Below are positions 37,440-49,192 of a stretch of 64,000 bases of DNA, piece after piece; the stretch's first letter is position 1, and each line of letters begins with the position of its first letter. The notes below the pieces were generated by a model that searched no databases, was not told the origin of the DNA, and saw only the letters and a list, made by a program, of their open reading frames with translations. The DNA comes from Marisa cornuarietis (lineage: Eukaryota > Mollusca > Gastropoda > Architaenioglossa > Ampullariidae). The stretch lies in contig SMMW01000627.1 in assembly GCA_004794655.1 (NCBI GenBank), positions 992,001-1,056,000 on the forward strand, in the 5' to 3' direction. The translations under genes were made by a program, and so were the position numbers.

Positions 37440-37674
37440 AATATATCTGGGGTTGTGAGGTCAGTCTTTCTCTCTCTGGTTAAGAGCCACGGGTACAGAT
37501 AGAGCTGGTGAGCAAAGCACCCCCAGGCGGGTGATTAAGCGGCTGTACTTGCATGTGATAACCGATTGGCATTGCGTCGTTCGATGAGTCAGTGAGCGGA
37601 GTGTGAGCGTGAAATGGCAGCGGAGTCTTGTCAAGTGACGACGACATAGCAGCCACCATCACTTGTCTCCCAGG
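37440..37674 (+). other. AMOT: Candidate alternative AMOT 5' UTR exon with in-frame uORF (5' border uncertain)
   Basis: A strong donor, CAGG|GTAAGT, lies at 37674/37675 in a GC-richer block 3.6 kb before the AMOT acceptor at 41275. An 11-codon uORF runs from ATG 37614 to TAG 37649. With this splice it would be in the same frame as AMOT, with the stop separating it from the main start. No direct evidence of transcription. Confidence 0.35.
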
Positions 37675-40600
37675 GTAAGTCCTTACCCCTTGCGGGGGAC
37701 GGCTACACTCACAGAATCTTTACTGCATTTCATAGCAACTGTGCCACAGTCGTTATGTTGTGATCGTCAAGTGATCTCTTGTCGTCTCACGCGTCTTTTC
37801 TCGGTGACCATGCTGGCGTGCGAGTGTGGACACTGTAGCTTATTTGCCGTCTAACATGATTGAGTAGGTGTTATAGTGGAGATTTTGTGATCGACGATTT
37901 ATTGTCTGCGTGCGTGCTTGCGTGCACGCTTTGGGGGCCGTTGGGAAAGCGGGCGGTGGTGGTGGTGGTATAAACGTCTGAAGAAATTCTTTATGAACTG
38001 TGTGGCTTGACGCTCGCTTCACTGCCCTGGAATGTCGTGAGACGTGCCGACGTATCTCGTGGACTGTTAGAGCTCCACTTCCCCGCTTATTATTGTCATA
38101 TCAGGTGGTAGGGTAGATATCGCCAGCCGCTTGTCCCCCTTATCGTCCTCCACCTCTTCCTTCACTCACACTACCACTACACTGGCCGATGGTCTAGCAG
38201 CCTAGCATTACTTGTCATCCCACCCACCCCCACATGAGGAACAAAACACACCTGCCCTCAGAGGGTCAAGCATTGCATGCCGATAGAGATCACACGGACT
38301 TGCCGGCCATCAAAGGGCATGTGTACTCGGTGACAAGTAATTAAGTGTTCGCATTTGCTGCGGCAGGCATGTATTACGTTCCATCCCAGGAGACAATATG
38401 AGGACACCATAGCCCGGGTGAGAATTCTAGGTTGAGAGCTAGGCATATCAACGAGCGAGGAAAATAGTTGCACGCTCGTTATCCCGAGAGTGTGTGTGGT
38501 GGGGTGGGGTAGGGTGGCGGCTTGCCGGCTCGAGGCCAGGCTCAGGTTCAGGTTCAGGCTCGGTATGCCGCTGAATAGTTGCTGTGCATGGGGGCAACCT
38601 TATTCTTCATAAGCTTTGTTGATCAAGTGTGCTTTTCTTCTGGCATGTCGCGCAGTTCGTCGCGGGATTGCTGAATAGCATTTTTTATGCTGGAGAGGGG
38701 TGGATGTGGAGGCCGACGCCATTCTTGTTTTGAGCTGGCATTCCATACAAAGAAAAGACCAGCTAGCCCTCCTCTAAACGGGCGAGGTCTGAACATGGGC
38801 AAGTGTTCTCATTCATTGAATAGTGGGAATGTGGGAGGGACAGGCAGTAGTTGCCGCACGTGACGCAGGAATGAGACTTGTATGCAGCGAGTCTTTGCGT
38901 CAAGTTATTTGACAGATTTCCACCTGCTCTTGCATGTTTGGGCTTAATACTGACGTTTAGATTTCAGGACATACCTGGGGTGTCTGTGGCTCTTTTATCA
39001 TTTGATCTTTATGGCATGTGGTCTTAAGTTGACTGTGAATAAGGATTTAGTGGTATCGTGTGTGTGTGTGGGTGGGGGGTGTTCAAGTAGTCCACATTGT
39101 CAGGGAATACATTGTGATAGGTGGTCTGTGATTTACATGTCAGCGCGTACCAGAGACAGTAAGGTTGGGGTGGTATTTCGCTCTGTGAACGTCGTCTATA
39201 TTACGACGACGACCTCCCCAACGCGACTTAAGACCGACATTGTGTTCTCTGTTGCGATTTTTGTGTGTTGTTGTTGCTGCAGGAACCGTATGTTAAAAAG
39301 TATTAGGTATTTTTAAAAAAAACTTCTGGCTGACCGTTTTTACTATATTACGACTTGGTGCAGAAATAAAATAAGTACATTTTGAAAGAGGCTGCTTCTC
39401 CAGTGGTCACTAGTCATTTCGACGCAAACCATATCGCTGCAGGACGATTAGTGTGCTGGTCAACTGGTGGTAATGTGTCCGTCACCACCACACGATGGCC
39501 AGGGGACCAAGTCGCTCAGCTTAGTTGCCAAAAGACAGAAAACGCCGCCAAGTGTATCAGACCTGTTTTGGGGAGTATGGTGGGGAGGGAGGTGCGGAAT
39601 GCAGGAAGCTCGGCAACTTGAGGTGGACTGCCGACCGACTTGGCAGCCCCCCACCACCACCACCCACCCCCCTCTAAAGATCAGAGGAATATGGAGGGGT
39701 GCAGGTCACGATGTTGTGTTGGTGGGGTGGGGGAGTAAACCTAAGAAAACGTTAGGCCCTTGAAGGTGGCGGAGTAGAGAGGTGGGCAAATAGCGCATTC
39801 CAAACTATCGTAAACAGTCGTCACGAGACAAAGCAGACTGTCTCCTCCCTCCAAACTCTTCCCCCCCCCCCCGTCCTCCCAGGCGCGCGGCTGTGCGCGA
39901 ATGCCTTGTGGCCACTGCAGCGTGAGCATTGTGTGCATGCCAGACGGGGCTTGTCGACCACAAGGTGCTGTCACTGCCGCACCGGCTCCAGCGCCCTGCC
40001 AGTCGCACCGCGCGCCTCTTTCTGACCTCCCGCTATCCTCACACCAGCAGGAAGGCCTCCAGTCTTCTCATAATTGTGCTGTCTTTACCGTCAACAAGGC
40101 TTGTCTACACATGTAGGCTTCTTGCGAATGATGGCAGAAAATGGACTTTTTGTGTAAACAGCAGTTCAACAAACCATCAAGTGTGATTGCACTGAGTGAA
40201 CTAGATATAGACAGTGTTGGATACGCAAACATCACAGTCTGATTTGGTGGACAGAGAGTGTTGGATACCCAATCCTGTTTGTTTTGATTTTTGTGACTAA
40301 ACATGGGTGTTCAAGGTACATTTATGGTTTTGTAATGTATGTAATTAAGACAGTAAAATCATGGGAGTGCATATTTATATCAGTATGCGATACATTTATT
40401 AAATGAATGGAATGCAAGCTGAAACTTTTCACATTCCGGTTTTGATTTAATTGCAAGGTCAAAAAAAGCACAAGGTTGAAATAAAAGATATAGTACAAAG
40501 CAGATGGTAATGAACAGAAATAGGTTAAGACAGCAAGTCTAGTTCCAGTCTGTACTTCAAACTAAAATGTTGAAGGGCATGCAAAAGGACATAATTTACT

Positions 40601-40869
40601 AGTAGAAGCAAAAAAGGAGGAAGCAGTCTTTCTGCTTACGCATTTAGACAAGAGTGTGTTTTGTCACTCCTGGGACTGTCATAATAAAGCAAGGGGAAAG
40701 ACTGCCCTGGGGCAAAGTTGGGAAACCAAGGACTAGAGTCTTGTCTCCAGAGCTGCAAAGCAGGGTGCAGACCCTTCAAACACTGTTTTATGTTGCTTAA
40801 TTCTGGGGCATCTTTACAACAGCTTTATAACTACAGTCCCAGGGGCTAAAGCTAGACCTGCAGTGTCTG

Positions 40870-41158
40870 TAACGAGGTAAAGGTAATCCCTTAAACTTTT
40901 TGTTGTTGATTTTGTTTGTTTTTAGTTTGTTTTTTTGGGGAGTGAAATGTTAGAGACCTCAATTTTCTTGGGGCCACCTGTTTGTGAGGGTAATGCCCAT
41001 TTCTTCTCCCTTGCTACTTTACTTTTGCCTACCCCCTGTGGAGTCAGGTACCTGAGCTGGGATGAGTAGGAGGAAATTTGTTGTGCCACATAGATATCGA
41101 ACAGGTGCGACCCTCGATTCCAACACTAGTGCACTAATCAATTGGCTATCTTCTTCCT
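40870..41158 (-). repeat. tRNA-derived SINE, family B
   Basis: The minus-strand copy shares GGTACCTGACTCCACAGGG and the downstream GTAAAGTAGCAAGGGAGAAG with the other two copies. The tRNA-like head carries AGCCAATTGATTAGTGCAC. It ends about 115 bp before the first AMOT coding exon. Confidence 0.68.
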
Positions 41159-41357
41159 GTGTCAGTTTCTGAACACCACTTTATTTTCTTAAAAGGCTGT
41201 TGTATTTGTTTTTTTCAATTATTTTAGGAAGATGAAATCATAATTAATGTATGCTTAACTTTTTTCTCTTGTAGCACATAATTCAGAGGTGATCTACGAA
41301 AACTCAAATTTTTCCAAGCGTCGATGGTCTCCTTGCCATCTTCGTCATACTGCGAGC

Positions 41358-44300
41358 ATGGCCCAACAGCAGCAATATCGTGACCCTCCTCCATATCCTG
41401 GTCACTCTAAACAAGTCCTCAACAATCAGCCAGGTAACTTGTGCTTTATTTTGTGTGCTGGTCAGTAGGACTTAATTCAGAGTGTGTGCTTGTTTAAAGA
41501 CTAGCAATGGAAAAACTGATGGGACACATTTGCGGGGAACTTTTTACATGTATTGTTGTTCCACCGAGGCTTGTGGTGACAGGTTGGACAATACAAAATG
41601 TTACTTACTGTAGAAAAGACAGTGTCACGGACTATTGTTAGAGTGACCACAGCCAGCACATCATTTATGGTATAGGTGACAGTAACAGTCATGATACTGC
41701 AAGTCTACAAAAGTGAAAACAGGTCATTACACACTAAAGTAATGGTGACATTAAGCATAGTGCAGCACATGGCTGTATGGTGTAGCAATGTACAGTGTTG
41801 CAAATTTAATAACAGAGGCAAGGATACACGGGTAAGCTACAGGAGAGCTTTATCAAATATGTTTACATTATCACTCACGACAAGTTTGTGGTTAGACAAC
41901 TGAAATTTTGATTTTTTTATGCTTTCTCCGAAATGTTTCTCTCTCTCTCTCTCACATAGTTGAACATATTTGGGGGGAAAAGATTGCTACATATTGAAAA
42001 CAAAGTGAAACAGTTGTTATTCTTTAATACAGTGTAGCTATCTTAATGGTTATGGTTTATATGGCAGGTCTTCGACAAAGTTTTTCGGGAAGTGAGACCA
42101 GCACAGATGTTTCTCTTTCTTCAACGGAGAACCTGGCCACATGGCAGAGACAGGAACCGCAAGGGGAGGAAACTCAAGCACCCCTTTACCAGCATCTGGA
42201 TGATGGCGGCTACAGCATCCTGGCAAGGCTGGGGATGCCTTCTGCGGTGCTGGATATGAAAGGAGTGCAGGAACCACAGGTTCCATCATCGCTGTCTTTT
42301 CTGTCTGTTGGATCGCATGTGTCTCCATACTTTGCACACCCAGCACACTCCCAGTCAGTGTATGCTAGCACCTGTGGACCAGCTAGCCAGGAAGACTCTA
42401 CAAATATTTACAGTGCGGTAGGGAACAGAAACACTTTGACAGTTCCGCATCATTGGCAAGCACATGGACTTCCCCCACCACAGTCTGGACACTACGCACG
42501 AAGCGTTACTCCCACCTACCACCATCCCCATCCCTATGTCAACGCCCAGTGGTCACCTGGGGAAGGGGTACCAACTACTCGCTCCTCTCAAAATACACAA
42601 CTGTTGTCTTACTTGGCCAACTTGCCACCACCACCAGAGTACCCAGGAAACAAAGCATCGGACAAGAAGGATATATGTCGATCTCATGAACGCATAGCAT
42701 GTAAAGTGGAACTGGCACGTTCACACCCAGACTTGTCCCGCTTGTCAGACCCAGCATCTTCACAGGGTCAGCCTCAAAGTGGGACAGCCCCACTAGGCAT
42801 GCACACAGCCAGTGAACCCATCTTTACCATTGCTGCTTCAGGGTCAGTTTCACTAGAGTTTGGCATAAGCTGTGTGTGTGTGTGTGGTTGGGGGGGGGGA
42901 GTAACAGAATTTTTAATCTTTATACTATTGATTGAGAAGCGTGTAACTGGGGGGAAAAAAAAGGTAACCTGCAATAGCTTGAATTACACATAGATGCAAA
43001 AACCACGTGGTTGTATTTTAATGGTTAAGTGAATGTGGTTGGTTATGTGTGGACACCAGCTGTGTAATTCTGTGCCCTCCGAAATTGGATATTGAACTAA
43101 GATATTGTAAACATGTGTGCATGTTGTCCTGTTTGCAGTGTACAGTCACTTTGTGATCAGTAGATCCAATTTTTTTATTACAATATATATAAGGTTAACT
43201 CTTACCAGAACAGAAATCTTGTAATCTTTTGAATAAAATATCTTTTGAATTGAGTCATTTTCAGCTTGGCTATTGACAAATAATTCTATTAGTGCAGTTA
43301 GGTGTAAGCTGGTTTGAGCTACCATGCTAATGTTGCTAACAATTTTATTTTTGTTCTTAATCATGCTTCTACATTCATTGCAGTGAGTGTTGGGTATTTG
43401 CAGTCATAAGTACTTATGAGAAGAATAAAAAATTAAGAGTGGTTTATTTCTTACCATGTATATTGTAGGTCATCAGGTTCAGGGTCACAGGAGAAGCTGA
43501 AGCAGTTGGTGGCAATGTTGTCAGCAGACAACGAAAAACTAAGAGAAGAATTAGCATCATGCTACAAAAAAGTCAACAAATTACAGAAGGTAGAGAAAAA
43601 AAAAACCTCTGTTATCTTGAGTGGATGCTATGTAGCGTTCACGTCATCTCCTCTTCTCACTCCTCTCCTTCAATTCTGTGTACTTTTGACGTGTCTTATT
43701 TGGCCACAAGGACTGTACAAGGCTGTCCTTTGAATTCATGACTTTCTAAATAGGTAACAGTCATTCACCAAATTGGGACTGTTTTAAATAAAATAACGGT
43801 ACCATTGAATGAACCTGTGTTGAAACTATGAATTGTTTTTGTTTGATAAGGGTTTTTAATGAGTCTTTCGTTTGATAGCAGTCACTGAGCACTGTTGGCT
43901 TTTGTTTTATGCTTTATGTCAATAATTTCCCTGTAACATAAACTGTTGCAAATGAGCAATTATAAACCCACTTCATAAATTTTTCTGATGCATCCGCTAC
44001 AAGGCATTGCATCAGCATCGTGTAGTTAAAGTTAATTTGAGATTATATTTGCTATCTTGGATTATAGGGATTACTGTGGGCCTTGTTACACTGAAGGGAT
44101 ATTGTAGCACTGGTACTTCATCGCTATCACCATGGTACACCACAAACTTGTTATGCTGGAGACAGAAAGAGAGAGTACAATTGGTGTTTTGTCTCATTAT
44201 CATAGAGACCACAATAAAGAGTATGGCACTATAGACATACACCAGCTGCCACGCATGCTGAAGGATAGGATCTAGCTTGAGTTTTCGTAAACATTGTGAT

Positions 44301-47300
44301 GGTGACAGTTGACATTGAGCAAGAAGTAATTTTTGTGAGGGAAAAAACACATTCAGAGATCAAACAGGTCTATAAGCAGAGTTCATTATGGCCAGTGAAG
44401 TGGTTCTTAAAATGTTTAGTTTATTTGACCTGCCATACCATCAACATTGTCATTTTTGTGTGTACAGCTGGAACTGGAAATACAGAATGTTCATGAAGCT
44501 TATGAATCTTTGGTCAAGTCATCTCAGAAACGAGAGATTTTAGAGGCAGCTGTCAAGTCCAAATTGGAGGAAGAAGTTCGTAGGCTGCGTTTGCAGGTGG
44601 AGGAGCTTCAGGGTATGTGAATAGCTTAGGGAAAGTTAATAGTTGACAGTTTGAATACCTGGGATAAACAATCGCATTCATGCCACTGTGATATGCCACA
44701 GTTTGTTCTTTTTTGTTGACATGCAACATATAGAAACAGGATGTTAAATATATAAAAAACTAATTGGTTGTTTAAGGGCTACATAAATAGATTGAATATA
44801 CTGTATGATCTAGTTGTTTCAGAGCACTTGTTGCCTAGAAAAGAGAACCAGTGCTAAGTGCAGTTTCTTTCTGGCTGTTTGTATAGATGGGAAATTAATG
44901 CAGTATTCATTTTTTTCCAGCTAAAAGCCACAAGTCAGCAGTTCCACAACAACAGGTAATCACATATAAAAATTGCTAATTTTCTGTTATAAACCCATAA
45001 TATTCTGCAGCCCAGTATTCTCTACCCAGTGTAAAGTTCTTATCATGTACCTTTTTGCTCACCAGTTGTTTCTTTCATCTTTTCACTGCACATTATATTG
45101 CTACTTCATAAATTGAATAGGTGATAGATGGTTAATAGCTGAAAATAAAAAATAGGGCTGACATTTTGTTTATCACACTTTACTGCCTTTGCCTTTTGAT
45201 CATTTAGAATTTTAAATGATTTCCCCCCATAATTTCATGGCATGCTGTAGGAAATCCTGAGGTAGAAGACTGAAACTTCTGGCTTTTTTGTTGCAGTCAT
45301 TAGAGTCTAGTTTACCAAAAGTGAAAAGTGAAAGTGATGTCACCATTTCCAAACTGTTGTCACAAAGTGAGTGTACATTCTGATCCATATATGGATGCTA
45401 CACATCATTTTTGTCTATTTTATTATTTGGTAAAAGGGTTTCAAAGAACTATCTGTGAGCGCATGCCCCCTGCTCCCCAGTTTTTTGGATCTGTGCAGCT
45501 CAACCTTCACTAGTGTCTTTCTCTGTTATGAAAATTATTATTAATTATTAATGGGTTGTGCAACTAAATTCTTCACCATCCTGAAACATCTGTTTTAGAG
45601 TTTTGCAACTGAAATTACATTTAAATCCATAAAGCTATAAAGTGTGTTTATTTTGTGCTGTGCAGATCAGCAGCTGGCTTCACGGCAAGAAAACTTAGAA
45701 ACACAGGTCGCCAATCTGCAGTTGTCAGCAACTCAGCACAAAGCACAGCGGGACCTTCTCAATGCCAGGCTGGCTGCCGCCCAGGACAACCTTTGTCTTT
45801 TAGAGGATGAGGTGAGTGGCTCTCTTGTCTTTACCTACTTAAACAACGTAAACATGTATTAAAGAATGCAAGCGTCTTTTCCATACACATATTGTTGCAA
45901 CATGCTGTAGGCTTTGTCGTTTAAAGAAAAAATGTTTTTGGACCAGGTCCGTAAAAAGGATATGCAGATGGGACGCGTTGAACAGCTACAGAAAGCATTC
46001 ACCTCACTTCAGACATCAAGTGACCGACGAGAAGAGATAGAGAAACAACTTCGTCTGCATCTGGAACGGGAACTGGATATGTACAAGTCACAAGAAAAGG
46101 TAAGAAAAATACCTACAAACTAATTGAGTCTTTCCGTAAAGGAAGCTGCAGCAACTTATTCTACATAAATCTGGATAGCTTAGTCAAAGGAACAACTTGA
46201 CAAGAACTTGATGCTCTTTGACAGTGTACTTCATACTGAATGGTGGAAAGCAGCGCAAAAGAGATTTGAATGTTTTTGAGATGGATCTCTTGTCTCCTCT
46301 TAGGGTCTTGCGACAGACACAGAGATGATGAAAGAGGAAGGGAAGTGTGTGGCTGGTCTGCAGCAGCTTCTGAGTGAGAAAGATAAGAAAATCCTGCAGC
46401 TACAATCTCAGCTTGTTAAGGTGAGCACCAGTTTCTCTCAAAATGTCGAGAAGGTTATTCCCAGAGTAGCATGGGTGTAAAGAATAGAAACAAGCAGTCT
46501 CAAAAAAATATTGACCTTTGAACCAACAGTGAGAAAATTGCTACCAATAATACAATCTAGTAGCAACATTACATCTTTAAATATAATAAGTCTAAGTAGT
46601 TGTTTCTACATATTTAAGATTTTGAAGCAGCCTGGTATAAAAATTGTTTGTTGGAATCTATGTGCAGTTGGAACAGAATTTTTCAGAGCTGCAAGCTTTG
46701 CAGCACATGGAAGAGAGAACAAGCACCCAGTAAGTAGATATCTTTTAGTTCATGTTTTGTTGTTTATAGTCAGTTGACATCAGCAATTTATAGTGTTACA
46801 GTTTGTAACCTCATCTTTGTCTTAGTAGACATAATGGTGAAAAAAAAGACAAAATGAGGAAATGAGACAAAGCCTTATTTGTAAATTTATTGATGCCTTC
46901 CCCATCCCCACATATTTTTTGTTGTTTTTTGGGGGGGAGGAAATTAATTTTTAAACTTTAAACTTTAAACTTGTTCAAACAGTGAGGTACAGATAGCAGC
47001 TTGGGAAGAAAGTTCTGCGGAAACAGGAAAATTATTTGATGAAGCAATGTCTGAAAAGCTACAGCATATTGAGGAACTGTACCAGTCAAACAGACGAGTG
47101 GCAGAATTGGAAGCTAAGTAAGGCTCTTTTATTTTTATTCTGCTTTCTGGTCATAAACTATAAGACTCATTGACCCGCAAGCACTGAGTACAGCTTAGTC
47201 TGTGCAACTGGTGAGAAGCATCTTCTTTTCAATTAGCAAAGGGGGTTTTGGTTTTGACCTTGATAATTATGTGGCTTCCTTTGAGTGGTCATCATGATGA

Positions 47301-49192
47301 TAAAAGTTGTTGACTGGTCATTAGATGAGAGCTTTGTTAGAGAATTAGCATGGGTCATTAATTTTTTGACATTCTCTTTAGCGATTTTTGTATTTTCCCA
47401 AAGATTATTTTAGGAAATATGTAAACTACTTGTTTGGCTGAGAAGGCTGTGTATGTCCTAATTTTACTGAAACTATTGCTGTTATTGCAGGGTTAAAGGC
47501 CTTCAGAAGCAGTTGACAGAAAAAGAGGCTATGGTCAAAATGTATCAACGCACACCAGCCAGCCTTCCGCGCAGCTCCAGTGTGCATGCTCTCTCCTGCT
47601 CCCCTCTCCACTCCCCCCGCCCTTCCCTGATTGCAACAACTGCACTGACACGGCCACTGACATCAACCACTGTATCAGGAAGCAGCAGTGGTGACTTTGT
47701 TCACGCCAGACATGTCAAGACAGGTAAGTGCAACATTGGTCTTCGATGTAGTACTGGGCTGCATTTGGCCTTCATTGGGTTTCTGTTTGTTGTGAGGTTT
47801 ACCTGTGCACCCTTCCCCGTTATAAAATTGTAGTTCATCAGATGACATATAAAATTGAAATTTTAGGCATATGTTTTTATCAGTTTAGTAAATTATCAGT
47901 TTAGCATGATGGAAAATGTCTTTTGCTTCCAACTAATGAATTTCTCATTTTTGAAATAGATATTCATTTGATTTTGTACAAGATATTTAAATATTGTTAC
48001 TTTATTAATTTTTTTATTTACCTGCTTTACACAATGGTGCTACAGAAATGATACAATAATATGACAATCACACAAAAATTCTTAAATTAATTAAAATTGT
48101 TGAAAACACAAAAACAGTAAAAATGAGGATGTACTCTTGGTAGGAAATGCTCTGTTCGAAATGTTATCAGCAATTGCTGGTGATCAAAAGTAATCAAAAT
48201 TCAGCTTACATTTCTTAATCACGACTAGTGGTTGCATTGTGTGGATAAATACTTCTGTTATCTCCATCTTCCAGCACTATTATTATCTTTATCAGAAAAA
48301 AGGGACTCGTCCAATAAATAAAAACGTTCAGCTTCAGACAGAATCAGATATTTCTCGACTAAATAGTGAAAACAAAAGGCTGCTCGCAACCCACGTGTTT
48401 GCACAGCAATAGCAAAAGGGAAGGAAGTAGTCCTTTTCTCATCTTTCTATTTTACTGAAATATTTTGAAAATGTTTTGTATATTTTGTACAGTTATGTAC
48501 ATTTTTAATCATCTCTAATCATTTCCTAAAGTCATAAAATAATTTTTTATGTGAAGTTTTAAAATAAACTGAGTGGCATTTTACAGTGGGCAGGGTCTAA
48601 GATTCAAAATCAAGGGGGAAAAGCAGGTGAGAGTTAAAGGTTGGTGACAAAGAATGCCATTACACAGCTGTAGTTTCCTTTGAAAGTCTTTCCTCTGATG
48701 GTTCCATTTTTATTACAGTATTCAGCAGAAATGTGTAACTCATTAAGTAAACATCTACGTTATGTTCATATACATTCTGATTGTGAAAACTAATAAAGTT
48801 TTTCAGTGATCTTAAATGTTGAAGTCTTGTCTTTTTGCAGGCAGCACAAGTGCCATAGAAACTGGTCGCAAAATGTCACTTGATGATACCCTCACTGAAC
48901 AGCGCCAGGCTTGTCACACAGTGGTATGTTTCATCTTCTTTCTTCCCCCGACCCCAAACTGCCACACGTTTTTATGGGAGCTAATTTTCTTTAAAATAAG
49001 TATTCAAAGACACAGCACCTATTGCAGGACTTTATATAAATCACAGTACTGCAATTATGATTTTAGTTCTTTTTTTTTTTTTAACCCCAGGACATTTTGA
49101 CATGATTGCCATAAACACTAGCTGAGATTTTCTTCATTTCTTTTCAGAGCAAAAGTGACTCAGAGGACGAAACAAGATTGTGGCAAGTGTGA
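41358..49192 (+). CDS. AMOT: Angiomotin family scaffold protein, complete 14-exon model
   Basis: Coding exons are 41358-41433, 42068-42842, 43469-43589, 44468-44612, 44921-44955, 45297-45366, 45666-45811, 45911-46099, 46304-46420, 46668-46729, 46983-47117, 47491-47723, 48841-48923 and 49148-49192. Every junction is GT/AG and phases agree, giving 743 codons and a stop. Exon 1 carries PPPY (residues 10-13) and exon 2 carries LPPPPEYPG (PPEY at 214-217). These are WW-binding motifs of the type AMOT uses to hold YAP and NEDD4 ligases. Exons 3-11 encode the coiled-coil/ACCH lipid-binding region, with the family signature [15 protein letters not shown] and a later [15 protein letters not shown]. 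Exon 12 is Ser/Pro-rich. The protein ends RLWQV, a hydrophobic PDZ ligand like the EYLI end of human AMOT. Length is close to AMOTL2. Known role: Hippo signalling, tight junction and actin scaffold. Exon 1 stays open upstream of the ATG, but the candidate upstream exons carry in-frame stops. Confidence 0.93.

Larger units (their letters stand above)
33500..41274. other. Upstream region of AMOT, GC-richer block at about 34.2-40.2 kb
   Basis: Apart from the LINE end, the 36.5 kb repeat, the candidate 5' UTR exon and the SINE listed separately, I see only short non-conserved frames, a TG run near 39060 and C/G runs. Probably AMOT intron 1 and promoter DNA. Confidence 0.4.

Noticed and set aside
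42843..42993. Continuation of the AMOT exon 2 frame into [13 protein letters not shown]...
   Set aside because: It follows a good donor at 42842/42843, reads through a TG microsatellite and G run, and loses homology. It is intron.
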